NCBI RefSeq assembly: GCF_002104455.1
Contig: NZ_NBOC01000005.1
Location: 156,739 to 220,738 of the forward strand
Reading direction: 5' to 3'
Length of the DNA stretch: 64,000 nucleotides
DNA from: Colwellia chukchiensis
GTDB taxonomy: Bacteria; Pseudomonadota; Gammaproteobacteria; Enterobacterales; Alteromonadaceae
Position numbers and translations under genes: made by a program. Numbering within the stretch: position 1 is the first letter of the stretch; each line of letters starts with the position of its first letter. Below are positions 29,811 to 39,625 of the stretch, piece after piece. The notes beneath the pieces were generated by a model. That model worked only from the letters and a program-made list of their open reading frames with translations, searched no databases and was not told the origin of the DNA.

Positions 29811-30695
29811 CTAGCTTAAAAAACTTAAGTACCAAGACCATATGGTGTTACCCCAAAGTAAAGTGATCCAGCCTGAAATGGCTAAATAGGGGCCAAATGG
29901 AATCGCTTGTTCTCGCTGATGATGACTAAACACCATTAAGCTGATGCCAATAATCGCGCCGACCAATGATGCCATTAAAATTAATAGCGGCAGTAATTGC
30001 CAGCCAAGCCAAGCGCCAAACACCGCCACTAGCTTAAAGTCACCATGGCCCATGCCTTCTTTACCGGTAACGAGCTTAAATAGCCAAAAAACACTGTATA
30101 AGCTTAAATAACCAACCACGGCACCGATAACGGCATCACTTAACGGGATCAATGCACCGTTAATATTGACGAGTAAACCTAGCCATAACAGAGGCAAGGT
30201 AATTTGATCTGGCAGCAGCATGTGGTCGTAATCAATTAGCGTTAAACAGATTAAACCCCAAGTTAAGCACAGTAAAAATAGCGTGGTTAAGCTTACGCCA
30301 TAGTGAGCGGCAATAACCAAACTCAATAAGCCCGTTGCCAATTCAACTAATGGATAACGATACGATATTTTAGTCTGACATTGGCTGCATTTGCCGCGTA
30401 AAAATAGCCAACTTAGTAGTGGAATATTTTCATAAAAGCGAATTTTATGTTGGCAGTTTGGGCAACTTGAAGCTGGCGTTGATAACGTCATTACCGCTGC
30501 TTTATCAGCTTGCGTGGGGTTAGCGAGTTCATCGGCTAAAAACTCACGACAATCACGCTTCCAACCTTGTTCCAGTATCTTAGGTAAACGATAAATAACT
30601 ACATTTAAAAAGCTACCTATCATTAGCGAAAAAATAAACACTAAGCCGAAGAAAACCAGCGGCGCATGCGTTAATAGCGCGATTAAATCAGTCAA
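29811..30695 (-). CDS. pilD: Type IV prepilin peptidase / N-methyltransferase PilD
   Basis: A 294-residue A24-family membrane aspartyl protease. The cytoplasmic loop with two CxxC pairs (CPNC and CSQC, about residues 73-101), the first catalytic aspartate region IDYDHMLLPDQ and the GMGHGDFK motif with the second aspartate are present, with about eight helices. It cleaves and N-methylates prepilins such as the two encoded nearby. A 142-bp gap containing a heptamer tandem repeat separates it from pilC. Confidence 0.95.
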   Translation of the reverse strand: MTDLIALLTHAPLVFFGLVFIFSLMIGSFLNVVIYRLPKILEQGWKRDCREFLADELANPTQADKAAVMTLSTPASSCPNCQHKIRFYENIPLLSWLFLRGKCSQCQTKISYRYPLVELATGLLSLVIAAHYGVSLTTLFLLCLTWGLICLTLIDYDHMLLPDQITLPLLWLGLLVNINGALIPLSDAVIGAVVGYLSLYSVFWLFKLVTGKEGMGHGDFKLVAVFGAWLGWQLLPLLILMASLVGAIIGISLMVFSHHQREQAIPFGPYLAISGWITLLWGNTIWSWYLSFLS

Positions 30696-30774
30696 ACCAT
30701 CTACCTTATAGAGAAATTAGAGAAATTATTAGTATTTCTTGTTGGCACTTACCAACGTAAAACGGATAACATAA

Positions 30775-30828
30775 AGCTGATAGCTGATAGCTGATAGCTG
30801 ATAGCTGATAGCTGATAGCTGATAGCTA
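30775..30828. repeat. Heptamer tandem repeat (AGCTGAT)n between pilC and pilD
   Basis: Seven perfect copies of the 7-bp unit AGCTGAT plus a partial eighth copy, ending 10 bp from the pilC stop and beginning about 80 bp upstream of the pilD start on the minus strand. The unit contains the palindrome AGCT. A unit length not divisible by three and the perfect identity of the copies suggest slippage-prone DNA in the pilC-pilD leader. Confidence 0.9.
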
Positions 30829-30837
30829 AACCAGTGC

Positions 30838-32088
30838 CTAAACCACCATACCAATTTGGAATATTGGTAAGTACATAGCGATAATTAAGCCGCCAATTAC
30901 TACACCTAGCACCGCCATAATCATCGGCTCGAGTAAGGTGGTTAAGTTATCAACCGCGTTATCCACTTCCTGCTCATAAACCGTGGCTACCTTACCTAAC
31001 ATGTCATCAACCGCACCCGACTCTTCACCTATGGCCACCATTTGGATCACCATATCTGGAAAAATATCACAATTGCGCATGGCTAAATTCATTTGCATGC
31101 CCGAGGTAACTTCGGCGCGAATATCTAAAATGGCATCACGAAATACCGCATTACCTGAGGCGCCAGCGGCTGACTCCAAGGCATCGGGTAAAGGTACACC
31201 CGCAGCAAAGGTGGTTGATAGTGTTCTTGCGTAACGGGCCACAGCTGCTTTTTTTAACACATCACCAATAACCGGCAGCTTTAATATTTTCTTATCAACA
31301 TTATCGCGAAATTTTTGGCTATTTAAGTGCGCTTTTTTAAACAGATAGCCAATAATAAAAATGCCTGCCAAGCCAAAATACCAATAACTTTGCATAAACT
31401 CAGAAATTGCCAATACTAGCAAGGTAAAGCCGGGCAGCTCAGCGCCAAAGCTATCAAATATATCTTTAAAAACCGGCACCACAAAAATTAATAATACCGA
31501 GGTAACAATAAAGGCAATGACTAACACCGAAATCGGGTAGGTCATGGCCTTTTTAATTTTCGCTTTTAATGCTTCGGCTTTTTCTTTATAGGTGGCGACG
31601 CGGTCGTAAATGGTTTCTAACGCACCTGATTGCTCGCCTGAGTTAACCAAGTCACAATATAAATCATCAAAGTATTGAGGATGTTCACGCAAACAATCTG
31701 ACAGCGGAATACCTGATTGTAGTTTATTGCCAATGTTTGCCAGCAGTTTCTGCATATTGGCATTGTTGTGGCCTGCGCCAATCATTTCTATGGTTTGCAC
31801 TAAAGGCACACCAGCGCCAAGCATAGTGGCTATTTGCCGCGTAACCACGGCAATATCAACCGGTAATATTTTTTTATCGCCACCTAGACCAAATAAAGGT
31901 TTTGCTTTTTTGCTGATTTTGCCGGGCGTTATCCCTTGCTTACGCAGTTGTGCTTTTAGCTCTAAAATACTTGCAGCATTAAGCTCACCACTAACTTTTT
32001 TACCCTTACGGTTTAAGCCTTGCCACTTATAAACATCAAGTGCTTTGACTTTAGTGGGTTTATCTTTACCTTTGGATAACTCAGCCAT
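30838..32088 (-). CDS. pilC: Type IV pilus inner-membrane platform protein PilC
   Basis: A 416-residue GspF/PilC family protein: a cytoplasmic N-terminal segment (YKWQGLNRKGKKVSGEL), then two homologous GspF domains (about residues 85-205 and 285-410), each with membrane helices, and the motifs SGIPLSDCLREHP and SGMQMNLAMRNCDIFP. It anchors the pilus assembly machine and couples PilB motion to pilin extraction. It lies between pilB and pilD, the standard order. Confidence 0.95.
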   Translation of the reverse strand: MAELSKGKDKPTKVKALDVYKWQGLNRKGKKVSGELNAASILELKAQLRKQGITPGKISKKAKPLFGLGGDKKILPVDIAVVTRQIATMLGAGVPLVQTIEMIGAGHNNANMQKLLANIGNKLQSGIPLSDCLREHPQYFDDLYCDLVNSGEQSGALETIYDRVATYKEKAEALKAKIKKAMTYPISVLVIAFIVTSVLLIFVVPVFKDIFDSFGAELPGFTLLVLAISEFMQSYWYFGLAGIFIIGYLFKKAHLNSQKFRDNVDKKILKLPVIGDVLKKAAVARYARTLSTTFAAGVPLPDALESAAGASGNAVFRDAILDIRAEVTSGMQMNLAMRNCDIFPDMVIQMVAIGEESGAVDDMLGKVATVYEQEVDNAVDNLTTLLEPMIMAVLGVVIGGLIIAMYLPIFQIGMVV

Positions 32089-32245
32089 ATGTTTAACCTA
32101 ATTTTTATTGTTAGTATCTTGAGTATGTACGAGATTTTTAATCATGATGCTTAATATGCAATTTAGCGCATTTAGCTTTTTTCACCAAACTAAAAGAGTC
32201 TAATAAATAGCGTACCGACACTAAGGTATAATGGTTAGCTGTCGG

Positions 32246-33949
32246 CTAGGCATTGGTAACACGATTAATTTCTGCTAAGCTAGTGACACCTAACGCGGCT
32301 TTTTCTAAGCCTGATTGCCGTAAATTATTGTAGCCTTCACGTTGACACTGTGCGGCGATATCTAACGAGTTTGCTCCTGACATAATTAAATTAGCAGTTT
32401 TGTCACTTATTCTCACCACTTCATAAATACCCACTCGGCCTTTATAGCCGCCAGTACATAAATCACAACCCACAGGTTGATACAGGGTGATATCCTTTAT
32501 TTGTTCAGGTAAAAAGCCTTGCGCGAGCAGCTCACTTTCCGGAATATGCTCTTCGGTTTTACATTGCAAGCATAAGCGCCGTGCTAAACGTTGCGCAATA
32601 ATGATGCTGACTGAGCTTGCTACGTTGTAGGAAGGCACGCCCATGTTTAATAGTCGGGTTAGGGTTTCAGGCGCCGAGTTGGTATGTAAAGTTGATAATA
32701 CTAAATGACCGGTTTGTGCGGCTTTAATGGCGATTTCTGCGGTTTCTAAGTCGCGGATTTCACCCACCATTACAATATCAGGATCTTGGCGTAAAAATGA
32801 GCGCAAGGCACTGGGAAATGTTAAGCCAGAGCGGGTGTTAATTTGCACCTGATTAATACCTTCAAGGTTAATCTCAACCGGATCTTCAGCAGTGGAGATA
32901 TTGCGCTCTTGGGTATTTAGTATATTTAAGCCGGTGTAAAGCGAAACCGTTTTACCCGAGCCGGTGGGGCCGGTGACTAATATCATGCCTTGGGGCTGCG
33001 CTAAGGCTTCCATATAAATTTGCTTTTGCTCTGGGGCGTAACCTAGCATATCAATACCTAGCATGGCACTTGAAGAGTCCAGAATACGCATCACCACTTT
33101 TTCACCCCACATGGTGGGTAAGGTGCTGACCCGAAAGTCGATAGACTTTTTCTTGGAAAGCGCCAGCTTGATGCGGCCATCTTGTGGTACGCGGCGTTCG
33201 GCAATATCTAATTTCGACATTACTTTTAAGCGCGCTGCCATACGCGACGCTAAGGCAACTGGCGGTTTGGCAACCTCAGTTAATATGCCGTCGATACGAA
33301 AACGAATACGATAGGACTTTTCATAAGGTTCAAAGTGCAAATCAGAGGCGCCTTTGCGAATAGCGTCGAGTAATATTTTATTAATATAAACAACAATCGG
33401 CGCATCTTCTTTATCAGCGCCAACATTGTCGTCTTCTTGACGATCTTCTTGTACGTCAATACCGGCGAGTTCTTCGGCATCGATATCGGAAATTTCTAGC
33501 GCATCACTGTCTTCTTCTAAAACTTTATCTATTGCAGCAGCGAGAGCGACCTCATTAACCATTACTAACTCAGTGGAGAAGCCAGTGTTAAATTGAATTT
33601 CTTCTAAGGCATCAAGGTTGGTGGGGTCCGACATGGCAACAAATAACACTTTACCACGTAAATATAACGGTAAGGCATTATGTTTACGGATCAGCTTTTC
33701 ATTGCGCACGCCGTCCGGCACTAATGAGGTATCAAAGTTTTTTAAGTCAAGTAGCGGGTAGCCAAAGCTGCGTGCTAGGGTGCTGGCGATATCTTCGGCG
33801 TTGATGTTTTTATCTTCCACCAAAAAACGCAAAAAGGGCTTTTTTTGTTGGATAAAGTCAGCGCTAATGTTATCCGCCACGCTAGCTTCAACGACATTAC
33901 GTTTGGTTAAGGCTGAAAGCAGGCTAGATTGTTGATGAAGTCCTTTCAT
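32246..33949 (-). CDS. pilB: Type IV pilus assembly ATPase PilB
   Basis: A 567-residue secretion ATPase with an N-terminal MshEN-like domain, Walker [16 protein letters not shown], the Asp box, Walker [18 protein letters not shown], the His box [12 protein letters not shown] and a C-terminal tetracysteine zinc motif (CLQC and CDLC). It powers pilus extension. It is 73 bp after the second pilin gene and 157 bp before pilC, so it may have its own promoter. Confidence 0.95.
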   Translation of the reverse strand: MKGLHQQSSLLSALTKRNVVEASVADNISADFIQQKKPFLRFLVEDKNINAEDIASTLARSFGYPLLDLKNFDTSLVPDGVRNEKLIRKHNALPLYLRGKVLFVAMSDPTNLDALEEIQFNTGFSTELVMVNEVALAAAIDKVLEEDSDALEISDIDAEELAGIDVQEDRQEDDNVGADKEDAPIVVYINKILLDAIRKGASDLHFEPYEKSYRIRFRIDGILTEVAKPPVALASRMAARLKVMSKLDIAERRVPQDGRIKLALSKKKSIDFRVSTLPTMWGEKVVMRILDSSSAMLGIDMLGYAPEQKQIYMEALAQPQGMILVTGPTGSGKTVSLYTGLNILNTQERNISTAEDPVEINLEGINQVQINTRSGLTFPSALRSFLRQDPDIVMVGEIRDLETAEIAIKAAQTGHLVLSTLHTNSAPETLTRLLNMGVPSYNVASSVSIIIAQRLARRLCLQCKTEEHIPESELLAQGFLPEQIKDITLYQPVGCDLCTGGYKGRVGIYEVVRISDKTANLIMSGANSLDIAAQCQREGYNNLRQSGLEKAALGVTSLAEINRVTNA

Positions 33950-34022
33950 ATATATTAATACAACTCGACTATTTATCTAAATCATTTTTAAAATTAGGTT
34001 TTGTGAAAGAAAACTACTTAAA

Positions 34023-34433
34023 CTAGCATAAACCAGAGGCTTTGCATCCTCCAGTGGTATCACTCCACTTGACGGTTCCATTTGTTTCAGAACCTACAAG
34101 TATATATGTATCAGTCGCTTTAATGCCACCTAGCGGTTCAGGAGTAACAGTAATCGTAATTTCTTTTGCACCCCCACTAATAGTTACTTTATCGACTAAT
34201 GTCGCTTTTGACCAACCTAAATCTACCTTTGATTTACTGCAATTATTAAGCGAAGATGTTTGAATACACAAATCGATTTTTTTCCGCGCTGGAACAGATG
34301 CCGAAATTATAGTAGCAAACCTTGCTCTATCTGAATAATTTTGATAAGAGGGAACAGCTATGGCAGCGAGGAGCCCAATTATTGCAACAACAATCAATAA
34401 CTCTATTAATGTAAATCCGCGTATTTTAGCCAT
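34023..34433 (-). CDS. Type IV pilin, second tandem copy
   Basis: A 136-residue type IVa pilin. The very short leader MAKIRG precedes the cleavage site [21 protein letters not shown] with the conserved Glu5, followed by the alpha-1 helix ending in [12 protein letters not shown] cysteine pair [10 protein letters not shown] and a C-terminal pair in GGCKASGLC probably form disulfide loops. It is paralogous to the upstream pilin gene at 34503-34943 and shares its N-terminus and last residues while the middle differs. A hairpin terminator lies between the two. Confidence 0.9.
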   Translation of the reverse strand: MAKIRGFTLIELLIVVAIIGLLAAIAVPSYQNYSDRARFATIISASVPARKKIDLCIQTSSLNNCSKSKVDLGWSKATLVDKVTISGGAKEITITVTPEPLGGIKATDTYILVGSETNGTVKWSDTTGGCKASGLC

Positions 34434-34457
34434 ATTTTTGTTCCAAAATTGGAAAGT

Positions 34458-34483
34458 AAAAAAGCTCCAAAGGAGCTTTTTTT
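34458..34483 (-). terminator. Terminator between the two pilin genes
   Basis: An 11-bp perfect stem (AAAAAAGCTCC / GGAGCTTTTTT) around AAA, read on the minus strand as a hairpin ending in T6. It lies 20 bp after the first pilin gene and would leave the second pilin gene dependent on read-through or its own promoter. Confidence 0.85.
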
Positions 34484-34502
34484 ACTAGTTATAATATCTT
34501 AA

Positions 34503-34943
34503 TTAACATAAACCAGACGCTTTACAACCACCACCTTGAGTCCAGTCTACAGTGCCACCTGCGACTGCGCCAGTTAATTGGTAAGTATCAGTAGCTGCAA
34601 TATTTCCCGCAGCTACTGGTGTTACAGTGATCACAGGTGCCGCAGCTGTTCCTGAAATCACGACAGATGTTACCATATCAGATTCAGCCCAACCGTTAGT
34701 TGTACCGCCAGTGCCATCATCTAATGCACCACAATTAGCAATTGCAGATGTTTGTACACACAACTCAACCGCTGTTTTAGCAGGTGTTGCAGCTAAGACT
34801 ACTTCAGAAAACCTGGCGCGATCAGAGTATGTTTGATAAGCCGGCAATGCTACCGCGGCTAAAATACCGATAATCGCAACTACGATCATCAATTCAATTA
34901 AAGTAAAACCTTGTGCTTTTTTTAGTGTATTTAAGTTTTTCAT
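34503..34943 (-). CDS. pilA: Type IV pilin, probable major pilin PilA
   Basis: A 146-residue type IVa pilin: leader [12 protein letters not shown], then [33 protein letters not shown] with Glu5 after cleavage by PilD. A cysteine pair [10 protein letters not shown] and the C-terminal CKASGLC suggest two disulfides. The variable region is rich in G, T and A, as in glycine-rich surface loops. Upstream position, a strong terminator right after it, and typical length favour it as the highly expressed major pilin. About 326 bp of upstream DNA holds its regulation. Confidence 0.93.
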   Translation of the reverse strand: MKNLNTLKKAQGFTLIELMIVVAIIGILAAVALPAYQTYSDRARFSEVVLAATPAKTAVELCVQTSAIANCGALDDGTGGTTNGWAESDMVTSVVISGTAAAPVITVTPVAAGNIAATDTYQLTGAVAGGTVDWTQGGGCKASGLC

Positions 34944-35269
34944 CGTTTGTCATTCCATAGATTATTACGGGGGCTAAGGTGATACTGCGACAAAAATCAC
35001 CAAATGTAAAATAATGTAACGCTTTTTTTGCAATTTTTTCACTTAACTGTCAGATTTAATAGAATTTAACAAAAATTTTACAATTATGTGGTTGTTGTGC
35101 GTTTATGGCTAGGTGTCAACTGTCGTAGGTCTTGTAGCAGATTTTTATTGGCTAATTGTGGTTAATGACTGGTGTTAATCGACTCAACTACATAGCAGCA
35201 AATTTATAATGCTTGCCAAGTAGTTGAGTGCTGATTAAGTTAGCTGATGTGGGTTTAACGCTTGGCGGC
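34944..35269. other. Intergenic region upstream of pilA, with an inverted repeat
   Basis: A 326-bp gap between nadC and pilA, both on the minus strand. It is AT-rich near the pilA side with runs of T and A. I could not find a convincing GG-N10-GC sigma-54 promoter. A perfect 10-bp inverted repeat, ACTCAACTAC (35182-35191) and GTAGTTGAGT (35220-35229), with a 28-nt spacer lies 41 bp after nadC and may act in nadC termination. Confidence 0.6.
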
Positions 35270-36157
<888 letters not shown>

Positions 36158-36679
36158 CTAAAGTTGCTCTCGTAAAATAAGTTGTTTTCCGGTTTGGCTA
36201 AATTCTACTCTTTTTAGTGCGCTCATGCCCAATAGAATTTCATCGCTGGCCATACTCGGGTTGATATGTGCGGCAACATTATACAGGTAGATATTGCCAA
36301 TGCGTAACTCGTTTAATTGGGTTTGATAAACATTAATACTGCCGTTCGCGGTTTGTACGCGCATGGTCGCGCCCGCGCGTAAGCCTAAGTCTTTTGCAAT
36401 ATGGCCCGGAATTGACACTTGCGTGGCGCCGGTATCGAGTAAAAATGTGACTTGGCTGCCGTTAATAGCGCCATTAGTTACATAATGGCCGTGGCGATTT
36501 TGTTGCAATATAACCTCGGCTTTGCCATTGGCTTGTAACGACAGCTTTGGCTCTTGGTTTGGATTGTATTGTTGCTCTAACAAGTCTTGAAAAACAAAAA
36601 CCAATAAGGCGATTGCGATAATCCAAGCGAGCCAAATAAAACTTTTACCTAAATTGCTACTGGGGTCATGTTCAGTCAT
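36158..36679 (-). CDS. Retropepsin-like clan AA aspartic protease, membrane anchored
   Basis: A 173-residue protein with one N-terminal membrane helix (about residues 12-29) and a periplasmic retropepsin-like domain with the active-site motif FLLDTGATQVSIP and the later ILLGMSALKRVEF. It resembles the TIGR02281-type single-domain aspartic proteases of proteobacteria; the substrate is unknown. The stop codon is followed at once by the nadC start, so the two are probably co-transcribed. It is divergent from ampD. Confidence 0.8.
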   Translation of the reverse strand: MTEHDPSSNLGKSFIWLAWIIAIALLVFVFQDLLEQQYNPNQEPKLSLQANGKAEVILQQNRHGHYVTNGAINGSQVTFLLDTGATQVSIPGHIAKDLGLRAGATMRVQTANGSINVYQTQLNELRIGNIYLYNVAAHINPSMASDEILLGMSALKRVEFSQTGKQLILREQL

Positions 36680-36824
36680 TATATTCCAATGTTCAATTAT
36701 CTTAGTGCTAACTTGTTCTTATAGGCACTTTACTATTTAATGACGTAACGGTAAATCATAGCGGACTAATACCGGTTTAGTGCGTGATAAACTAAAGAGT
36801 TATTGGTTAAATGTGAGCTAAGGT

Positions 36825-37412
36825 ATGGCACTTTTGCATAAAGAACAAAAAAATAGCGCTAAACTAACGATTAAAGACGGTTGGCTACAAAACGTTGAAA
36901 TTCAGCGAAGTAGTCATTGTCAGCCTAGAGATGAAAATGACGAAATTAGCTTGTTGGTAGTGCATAATATTTCCTTGCCACCGGGAAAGTTTGGTGGCGC
37001 GCATATCACCAACTTTTTTCTGGGTCGGTTAGATCCCAGCCTAGACCCATACTTTGCTGATATTTATCAAATGCGTGTTTCGGCGCATTGTTTAATTCAG
37101 CGCGATGGCCATATAGTGCAATATGTTTCGTTTAATGATAAAGCATGGCATGCCGGTGTATCGCAATATCAAGGTCGTGAAAAGTGTAATGATTTTTCCA
37201 TTGGCATTGAGCTGGAAGGTACTGATGATATTCCATATACTACAGCACAATATCAGCAACTGAGTTGTTTAAGCGCGGCATTGATTGGGGTTTACCCTAA
37301 GCTTAAACACCATATTGTTGGTCATAGTGACATAGCACCTGGGCGAAAAACCGACCCTGGCGTCGCTTTTGATTGGCAACGTTATAAGGCAATGCTAGCA
37401 AGCGGTCAGTAA
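36825..37412 (+). CDS. ampD: 1,6-anhydro-N-acetylmuramyl-L-alanine amidase AmpD
   Basis: A 195-residue cytosolic zinc amidase of the amidase_2 family. Zinc ligands are visible in LVVHNISLPPG (His) and VGHSDIAPGRKTDPG (His and Asp). It cleaves the stem peptide from anhydromuropeptides during cell-wall recycling, which also keeps the AmpR ligand low. There is no signal peptide, as expected. The DNA after it carries repeats described separately; ampE follows 130 bp downstream. Confidence 0.95.
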   Translation: MALLHKEQKNSAKLTIKDGWLQNVEIQRSSHCQPRDENDEISLLVVHNISLPPGKFGGAHITNFFLGRLDPSLDPYFADIYQMRVSAHCLIQRDGHIVQYVSFNDKAWHAGVSQYQGREKCNDFSIGIELEGTDDIPYTTAQYQQLSCLSAALIGVYPKLKHHIVGHSDIAPGRKTDPGVAFDWQRYKAMLASGQ

Positions 37413-37442
37413 AGAAAGCAGCTATTCGTAAAAGAAAGCTAT

Positions 37443-37511
37443 AAGTTTTAAGCGGTCAGTAAGGAATAAAGCATTCATGGCGAGTGGCTAGGTTTTTTAC
37501 TGATAGCTGAC
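37443..37511. repeat. Imperfect dispersed repeat, copy 1 (before ampE)
   Basis: AAGTTTTAAGCGGTCAGTAA (37443-37462) followed about 30 bp later by TTTTTTACTGATAGCTGA. A diverged copy in the same order lies after ampE. The AAGCGGTCAGTAA part also occurs over the ampD stop codon (37399-37411). Confidence 0.55.
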
Positions 37512-37542
37512 GGCGTTAAACTTAAAAAAGGGAAAACTAAAA

Positions 37543-38421
37543 ATGAGCTTAATAAGTTTGTTAATTGCACTGGTAGCAGAGCGGCATTTATCGTCTAGTG
37601 CTTGGCAGTTTAGTACGTTTTATCAGCGTTATACTAAGGCAATTAAGCAGACTAAAGTATTGGCTGATTATCGAAACTCTGCGCTGTTAAGTTATGTGGT
37701 TGTTTTTTTACCTGTTTTGGGTTGCTACTTTTTGTTGGCGCAAGTTGATAATGCGTTATTGCATTTGATTGCTTCAACCTTGATCTTAATTGTCTGCTTT
37801 GGCTGCATGAAAACACGCGATAGCTATAAAAGCTATTTAGTGGCGGCCTTTAAAGGTGAGTTAACCAGCTGTGATATGCAGCGCTTGCAGCTCCAACAAG
37901 ATAAAAATATTGCCGATATGGGCTTTGGTCAAACCTTAGTGTGGTTAAACTATCGCTACTTTATTGCCGTGATGTTGTTTTTTGTTTTATTTGGCGCTGC
38001 CGGGGCATTATTTTATCGGTTATTAACGACAGTCAATGAACAAGCAAATCAAGTAGATGCAGCAAAGGCCGAGACAGAACAAGATATTGAGGGGGCAACT
38101 GATAGTGCTGAGCAAAGCGCACAAGCGCTACAGCAGTTACAGTTTTGGGTAGACTGGTTGCCAGTACGGTTAGTGGCACTTGGTTATATGTTTGTTGGGC
38201 ATTTTTCAAAGGCCATGCCGGTTTGGCTAGACAACTTTTTTGAGTTTGAAAAACAGCCAAGCAAAGTGCTGATCGCGGTGGCGCAAATGTCTGAAGATTA
38301 TATGGTCGACGCTGATGATTGCACCGCAGAGCCTTGCTTACTGGTTAAGTTAGCAAAACGTACCTTGTTACTGTTTTTAGCCGTGATTGCGGTCATGACA
38401 TTAACCGGAACCTTACCCTAG
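37543..38421 (+). CDS. ampE: Regulatory signaling modulator protein AmpE
   Basis: A 292-residue inner membrane protein with about four hydrophobic segments (around residues 46-86, 140-162, 205-220 and 275-290) and an N-terminus MSLISLLIALVAERHL typical of AmpE. It is genetically linked to ampD and has been suggested to act as a sensor in beta-lactamase control, but its role is unsettled. The loop at about residues 165-195 is rich in E, Q and A. Imperfect repeats flank the gene. Confidence 0.88.
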   Translation: MSLISLLIALVAERHLSSSAWQFSTFYQRYTKAIKQTKVLADYRNSALLSYVVVFLPVLGCYFLLAQVDNALLHLIASTLILIVCFGCMKTRDSYKSYLVAAFKGELTSCDMQRLQLQQDKNIADMGFGQTLVWLNYRYFIAVMLFFVLFGAAGALFYRLLTTVNEQANQVDAAKAETEQDIEGATDSAEQSAQALQQLQFWVDWLPVRLVALGYMFVGHFSKAMPVWLDNFFEFEKQPSKVLIAVAQMSEDYMVDADDCTAEPCLLVKLAKRTLLLFLAVIAVMTLTGTLP

Positions 38422-38437
38422 TTAAGCCTTTAGTTTA

Positions 38438-38503
38438 AAGTTTTAAGCTGTCAGTTAAAACCCCAATTAAACACGGCACCTTTTTACTAATAGCTTGTAG
38501 CTT
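38438..38503. repeat. Imperfect dispersed repeat, copy 2 (after ampE)
   Basis: AAGTTTTAAGCTGTCAGTTA (38438-38457) differs from copy 1 at two of 20 positions and is followed after about 23 bp by TTTTTACTAATAGCTTGTAG, matching the second half of copy 1. The pair brackets ampE. Confidence 0.55.
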
Positions 38504-38611
38504 ATATCCCTCCCTTGATCTTAGTTAACTGATTGTCTAAAAACTAACCGTCAACACCCGTTAAGGTTTACAAGCTGAAAGGCATTTGTTACATTATTCG
38601 CACTTAAAATT

Positions 38612-38628
38612 AATTGGTCAGACCAATT
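38612..38628 (+). promoter_or_regulatory. PdhR operator
   Basis: AATTGGTCAGACCAATT has perfect 7-bp arms with a 3-bp centre and matches the enteric PdhR box (AATTGGT-n3-ACCAATT). It lies 70 bp upstream of pdhR, so PdhR should repress its own operon until pyruvate accumulates. Confidence 0.88.
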
Positions 38629-38697
38629 TACCATGCGAGCTAGGAAAAAGTTGCTAAAATAAGTAGCCAACTCATGCTGACTCAATAAGGTTTTTAG

Positions 38698-39483
38698 ATG
38701 TCAATTGCGCGTATCCAAAAGTCGGTTAAACAAGCGAAGTTATCAGATGTAATTCTGGCGCAGCTTGAGTCAATGATTCTTGAAGGGAGTTTAAAGCCCG
38801 GTCAAAAGCTCCCTGCCGAACGCGAGTTAGCAAAACAATTTGACGTTTCTCGTCCCTCACTACGCGAAGCTATTCAAAAACTAGAAGCAAAAAATTTAGT
38901 CACTCGCCGTCAAGGTGGTGGCACTTATGTGAATGATCAGCTTTTAGGCGGTTTGTCAGATCCTCTCTTTGCACTTTTAGCTAACAATAATGAGTCACAG
39001 TTTGATTTATTAGAGTTTCGTCATGGCATTGAAGGCATGTCGGCATATTATGCTGCTATGCGAGGTACGCAAGCGGATTTTGACGAAATTCAACGTAAAC
39101 ATGACGACATTGGCAATGTGCAATTAGAAGCCGATTATCGCCTTGAGGCCGAAGCGGTTTTTGAGTTTTCTTTAGCGATTTGCGCCGCTAGCCATAATGC
39201 GGTTATTTTGCACTTAGTGCGCAGTATGGCACCGTTGATTGTTGACAACATTGAAAAAAACCTAACAATTTTGGCCAAACGTCCTGATGTGTTCAGTCAG
39301 ATTTCTGACTATCGTACCCGTTTAATGAGCGCCATTATCAGTGGTAAGCCACAAATTGCCTGGGGAGCTAGTCACCGTCACTTAGCTTTTATTGAAGAAA
39401 TACTGTTAAAAATGTCGCAAGAACATAGCCGTATGGAGCGTTCTATGCGCCGCATGAAACGCACTACAGGTGATAATAATTAA
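38698..39483 (+). CDS. pdhR: Pyruvate dehydrogenase complex repressor PdhR
   Basis: A 261-residue GntR-family regulator of the FadR/FCD subfamily: N-terminal winged helix-turn-helix (LKPGQKLPAERELAKQFDVSRPSLREAIQKLEAK, about residues 33-66) and a helical FCD effector domain. Pyruvate releases it from DNA. A perfect operator lies upstream and the target genes aceE, aceF and lpdA follow directly. Length and placement match E. coli PdhR. Confidence 0.95.
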   Translation: MSIARIQKSVKQAKLSDVILAQLESMILEGSLKPGQKLPAERELAKQFDVSRPSLREAIQKLEAKNLVTRRQGGGTYVNDQLLGGLSDPLFALLANNNESQFDLLEFRHGIEGMSAYYAAMRGTQADFDEIQRKHDDIGNVQLEADYRLEAEAVFEFSLAICAASHNAVILHLVRSMAPLIVDNIEKNLTILAKRPDVFSQISDYRTRLMSAIISGKPQIAWGASHRHLAFIEEILLKMSQEHSRMERSMRRMKRTTGDNN

Positions 39484-39625
39484 AATAGTGAGTTGAACCT
39501 AGTACGCGATTCGTTATTTTAATTATATTCACAGCAGAAAAATTACCAAGCGTTGAGGATATCTGTTTAAAAGCAGCTATCTTTAAAGCAATTAAATTTA
39601 CTTAACAATTGGAGACTAAGTAATT

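Noticed and set aside
30775..30828. The heptamer array as a possible CRISPR
   Set aside because: The units are 7 bp and contiguous, with no spacers and no cas genes nearby.
34944..35100. A sigma-54 promoter for pilA
   Set aside because: No GG-N10-GC element with the right spacing was found; the nearest candidate has an 11-bp spacing.
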